From Atopsyche davidsoni (lineage: Eukaryota; Arthropoda; Insecta; Trichoptera; Hydrobiosidae), in contig JAILWY010000026.1 in NCBI GenBank assembly GCA_022113835.1, positions 9,513,001-9,577,000 on the forward strand: a stretch of DNA of 64,000 nt, given 5' to 3'. The translations under genes were made by a program, and so were the position numbers. This document shows, in pieces, positions 61,260 to 64,000 of the stretch. The notes beneath the pieces were generated by a model. That model did not search any database and had not been told where the DNA came from. It saw only the letters and a list, made by a program, of their open reading frames with translations. Position 1 is the first letter of the stretch. Every line of letters begins with the position of its first letter.

Positions 61260-61460
61260 GAGGTGAATCGCCGGAAGTTGGGTTCTGCGTCACAGGTGAA
61301 GCGGCAGTCGCTTTGTGCTGATAATTAGTGCCACGCCGGAAGTGCCTCTCGGGCGCATCTCATGCAGCTTAACCTCTTCCGGTAGGCGGCGGAGTTCCGC
61401 CTTGTGTGCGTCTACATACAGAAATGATATCAGCCGCACAGCGAAGGCTTGTTTGCAGTT
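61260..61460. promoter_or_regulatory. GC-richer islet
   Basis: A GC-richer block contains CGCCGGAAGT twice (61268-61277 and 61334-61343), the latter in CACGCCGGAAGTGCC; each CCGGAAGT is an ETS-type core. TTCCGGTAGGCGGCGGAG follows. A 70-codon plus frame (61315-61527) runs from it into the hairpin group and has no recognised motif. Candidate regulatory element. Confidence 0.3.
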
Positions 61461-61472
61461 TAACAACAGTAA

Positions 61473-61560
61473 GGAGAAACTTTTGCTTCAACTGATTTCA
61501 GTGGAAGCAAAAGTTTCTTCACTTTGAAGAAACGAAATATTTATTACGTTTCTTCAAAGT
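61473..61560. repeat. Nested perfect hairpins
   Basis: Three overlapping dyads in 88 bp. First, 61473-61520: GGAGAAACTTTTGCTTC pairs with GAAGCAAAAGTTTCTTC (one G-T), then after one mismatch ACTG/CAGT, leaving a 4-nt loop. Second, 61513-61533: GTTTCTTC-ACTTT-GAAGAAAC. Third, 61521-61534 with 61547-61560: ACTTTGAAGAAACG and CGTTTCTTCAAAGT, 14 perfect pairs and a 12-nt loop. The second shares sequence with both others, so the folds compete. Confidence 0.75.
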
Positions 61561-64000
61561 ACAATATATAAAATGTTTGCATGTTTAAATTAACGATTTA
61601 TCCATATTTGTGGCCTGTTTTTTTAATAATCATATTACGTAGTATAAAAAAAAAATTAAACATCAAAACAAAACTAATTGCTTAAAAAAATTCCGTATAT
61701 TTTGAAATATATTGTATTACATGGAAGGTTTCAATATTTTATTGCACATGTTCTATCTTTATTATATTTCATGCATAAAATACCCATTTTCAGGTTAGTT
61801 TATAAATTTTTGTTTAAACTTTATATATTAAATATTTATTGTGCATTGATCAGTGTTAAAAGCAGCGTCTCGTTAACTTTTTTCAGTCTCCGACTACGGT
61901 GTTGGGGTCATTCTCAATGATAGTGATGATTCCATGGTCGACTAAGTGATGGAACCCAAAATCTGAAACAAAGCTTGAAAAATCTTTATGCTATAAAATC
62001 GATAAAAATCACAGACAAGCTTTTATTTATATTAGATAAGCAACTAAACTTCTACGCAATAACTACAGTGTCATTAATTTTAGCAGGTGTTGCTTTCAAC
62101 TAAACCACGTCGACTCAAACGTATATAATTACATCTTATTCGATATACTTTGTTATCGATCATGTCTACATTTATTATTGGTGTGTACCGAGTGTAATTT
62201 GAACATTACGTTACTTGGCAACAGGTCGTCGGCCAACTCGCGCCGTTAGCCCAACATTTGCATGCAAATGGTGTAACTTTTCGAATCACATCGAGGTTGT
62301 ATAATCGCAATTACATTTAATTTCAACAGAAGTATCAATTAAAACATAAATCTCTTCCAATTAGAAGACACGGCCCTATTACGTTATCACACAATAAAAG
62401 GAAAGCACAGTTTTTTTTAATTGTTAAAATATCATTGAGTAATGCTTATTTGAGTTACAAATGTCAAATTTGAAACTCAATTTTTATCAAATACCTTTTA
62501 AATTCAAATATAAATCGAAAACTTTGTATTTTTAATAAAATATCCCATATTTAAAGCTGTAAAATATGTTTATACGTACTATTATCACACTTTAAAAGTT
62601 CATTGTGCAAATAACATGAAGTTAAGCTGAAATCAGCAATTAAATGCAGTAAAGTTACATAGAGTACTTACGAATATTTTATACAAAAATTTTCTGAAAA
62701 AAATGGTATCCAATAAATAAAAATGTATTCAGGAATTTATGAAAACTTGTTCAAGGTCGTACAATGTTTAATTTAATATTAAACAAATAATTTTTCAAGT
62801 TGTAGCTTTTTAGTGGCAGTTTTATAAAAATATGCGTCTTGAATTATATTGTGAATATCGAGTATATGCTAAACCAAGAGCAAAGTTACTTCAGTCGATA
62901 AGATTAATATAATTTATATGCTAACACCAAGACTTAAATAAAGTTCAATCAATCGTTTATATTAGATACATAATATTAGTTATTCAGTAATGTAAAATCA
63001 GAATTGTAAAGATGTATAGAGAAACTTTTAGTATCGCAAAGCCAACAGATTTGTTAAGAGGTGCCCCTCTGTACTTTACCGGAAAGAACATGAATTTATT
63101 TTAAAGCAGGTGATTGCTTAAATTTATCAACCCCGCTTGTACTCTTATATGAGAGCAACACCAGATAAGGATCAGTTTAAGACCCTATTTGTACAACTAA
63201 CGCCCTAAAGCTGCGTGCTTCGCGAATCAGTGGTTAGCACAGTTACTAGTTCCGGATTTACCAATAAAATATTTGATTAAAAAAATTACTCAAAATATGA
63301 TTTCTATAAATAATGCAAGAGAGAGAGATGTTATTTTCTGGGTACAGGCATTTATAAATATTAGCTCTGATTCACAATTTTACTTGCTTGCTGATATCCT
63401 CACAGAAGAGTGTGTTTAATATATGGATCTCTCCTCAAAGTTATCTTAACTCACTAAAGTATCGTAAAAGTACAAAATGAAAGCATATATTAAAAAATTA
63501 AATTTGAATCGATATCCACTTGTATAGTATATAGGAATTAAAATAATTTAATATAAACATTGTTATTTTGATAAATATTTTATTCATTTTAGTTGGGTTC
63601 AATTTAATTTTCTCGTTAACCTTGTTAACAATAGAATAACGATGTGGTTTGGTTAGTGGAATATAAGAAAATTTGAATAAAAATGAAATGAAAATAATAA
63701 AAATTTAAAAAATAACTTTTTTAAATTAACTCGCAAGTGTCTTTTGTTTCTCCAGTGTACGTTCTCCTTTGTATGTTATCATATCAGTGGCGTCCAAACA
63801 CATCCAAGCAATATAATTTATTATTTAGTAATACTACAAAAAAATGGTTGGTACATTTACTATTACGCTATGTATTATAAACGTGTAATGTACATATAAT
63901 ACAAACACAATACGTGAATAGCTTCTACGATGATATTTTCATGACGTGGGCGGCCTACTTCAGAATAGTTTAAGGGTGGAAAATATATAGTAGTTTCAGG
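61561..64000. other. AT-rich non-coding end of window
   Basis: No supported gene. It contains the double-octamer palindrome in the small islet 62210-62290. A segment ending AATAAAGTTCAATCAATCG at about 62937-62955 resembles a retroelement tail but is too short to call. The 80-codon frame 61678-61920 is AT-driven and hydrophobic. Confidence 0.45.
62255..62270. promoter_or_regulatory. Double octamer palindrome (POU-type)
   Basis: CATTTGCATGCAAATG is a 16-bp perfect palindrome composed of two overlapping, opposed ATGCAAAT octamers. It lies in a GC-richer islet (62210-62290). Such arrangements can bind POU-domain protein dimers; binding here is inferred. Confidence 0.4.

Noticed and set aside
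1..64000. CRISPR arrays, bacterial operons, ribosome-binding sites, plasmid or phage features
   Set aside because: No spaced direct repeats or dense coding; base composition, microsatellites and retroelement traces fit a eukaryotic nuclear genome.

Overview
The window looks like a gene-poor, strongly AT-rich stretch of an arthropod, probably insect, nuclear genome. A lepidopteran source is my best guess, but it rests on general impression and repeat style, not on a recognised gene. I found no protein-coding gene I can name. The longest open frame free of simple repeats is 136 codons, none of the frames shows a protein domain I recognise, and no rRNA or tRNA gene is evident. The likeliest reading is a large intron or an intergenic 'gene desert'.

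The background is AT-rich filler. It is interrupted by about twenty-five short islets (100-400 bp) of visibly higher GC, without CpG loss. Several carry clean transcription-factor palindromes: three full CREs (TGACGTCA), a perfect kappa-B site, a PAR-bZIP site and an overlapping double octamer. Frames often stay open on both strands inside these islets, which is what short GC-rich non-coding DNA does. I therefore treat them as candidate cis-regulatory or conserved elements, not exons.

The best-supported features are related to mobile elements. At 38.0 kb the minus strand carries a compact hammerhead ribozyme motif with all core residues: CTGATGA, GAAA, a 2-bp stem III, a GTA cleavage triplet and a closing stem I. 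This is the minimal architecture known from Penelope-like retroelements (PLEs). At 22.3-22.5 kb an independent, almost perfect 89-bp inverted repeat carries a hammerhead-like motif on each strand. It has a 44-bp one-sided extension and is bounded by a 13-bp direct repeat, consistent with a short PLE-derived insertion. The two loci share stem III layout and a bulged T, so they look like relatives within one ribozyme-bearing family.

Other repeats are three diverged copies of a dispersed element (6.5, 12.0 and 57.4 kb), a possible LINE 3' tail (19.4 kb), a possible Tc1/mariner-type transposase scrap (41.5 kb), a compound (AT)34(GT)5 microsatellite (10.5 kb) and a tight group of nested perfect hairpins (61.5 kb). 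A few small open frames and acceptor-linked frames are listed as weak candidates. The most gene-like is an 83-codon frame at 45.3 kb with a signal-peptide-like start, an upstream TATAAAA and a close AATAAA. All calls are by eye; no alignment, folding or gene prediction was run.
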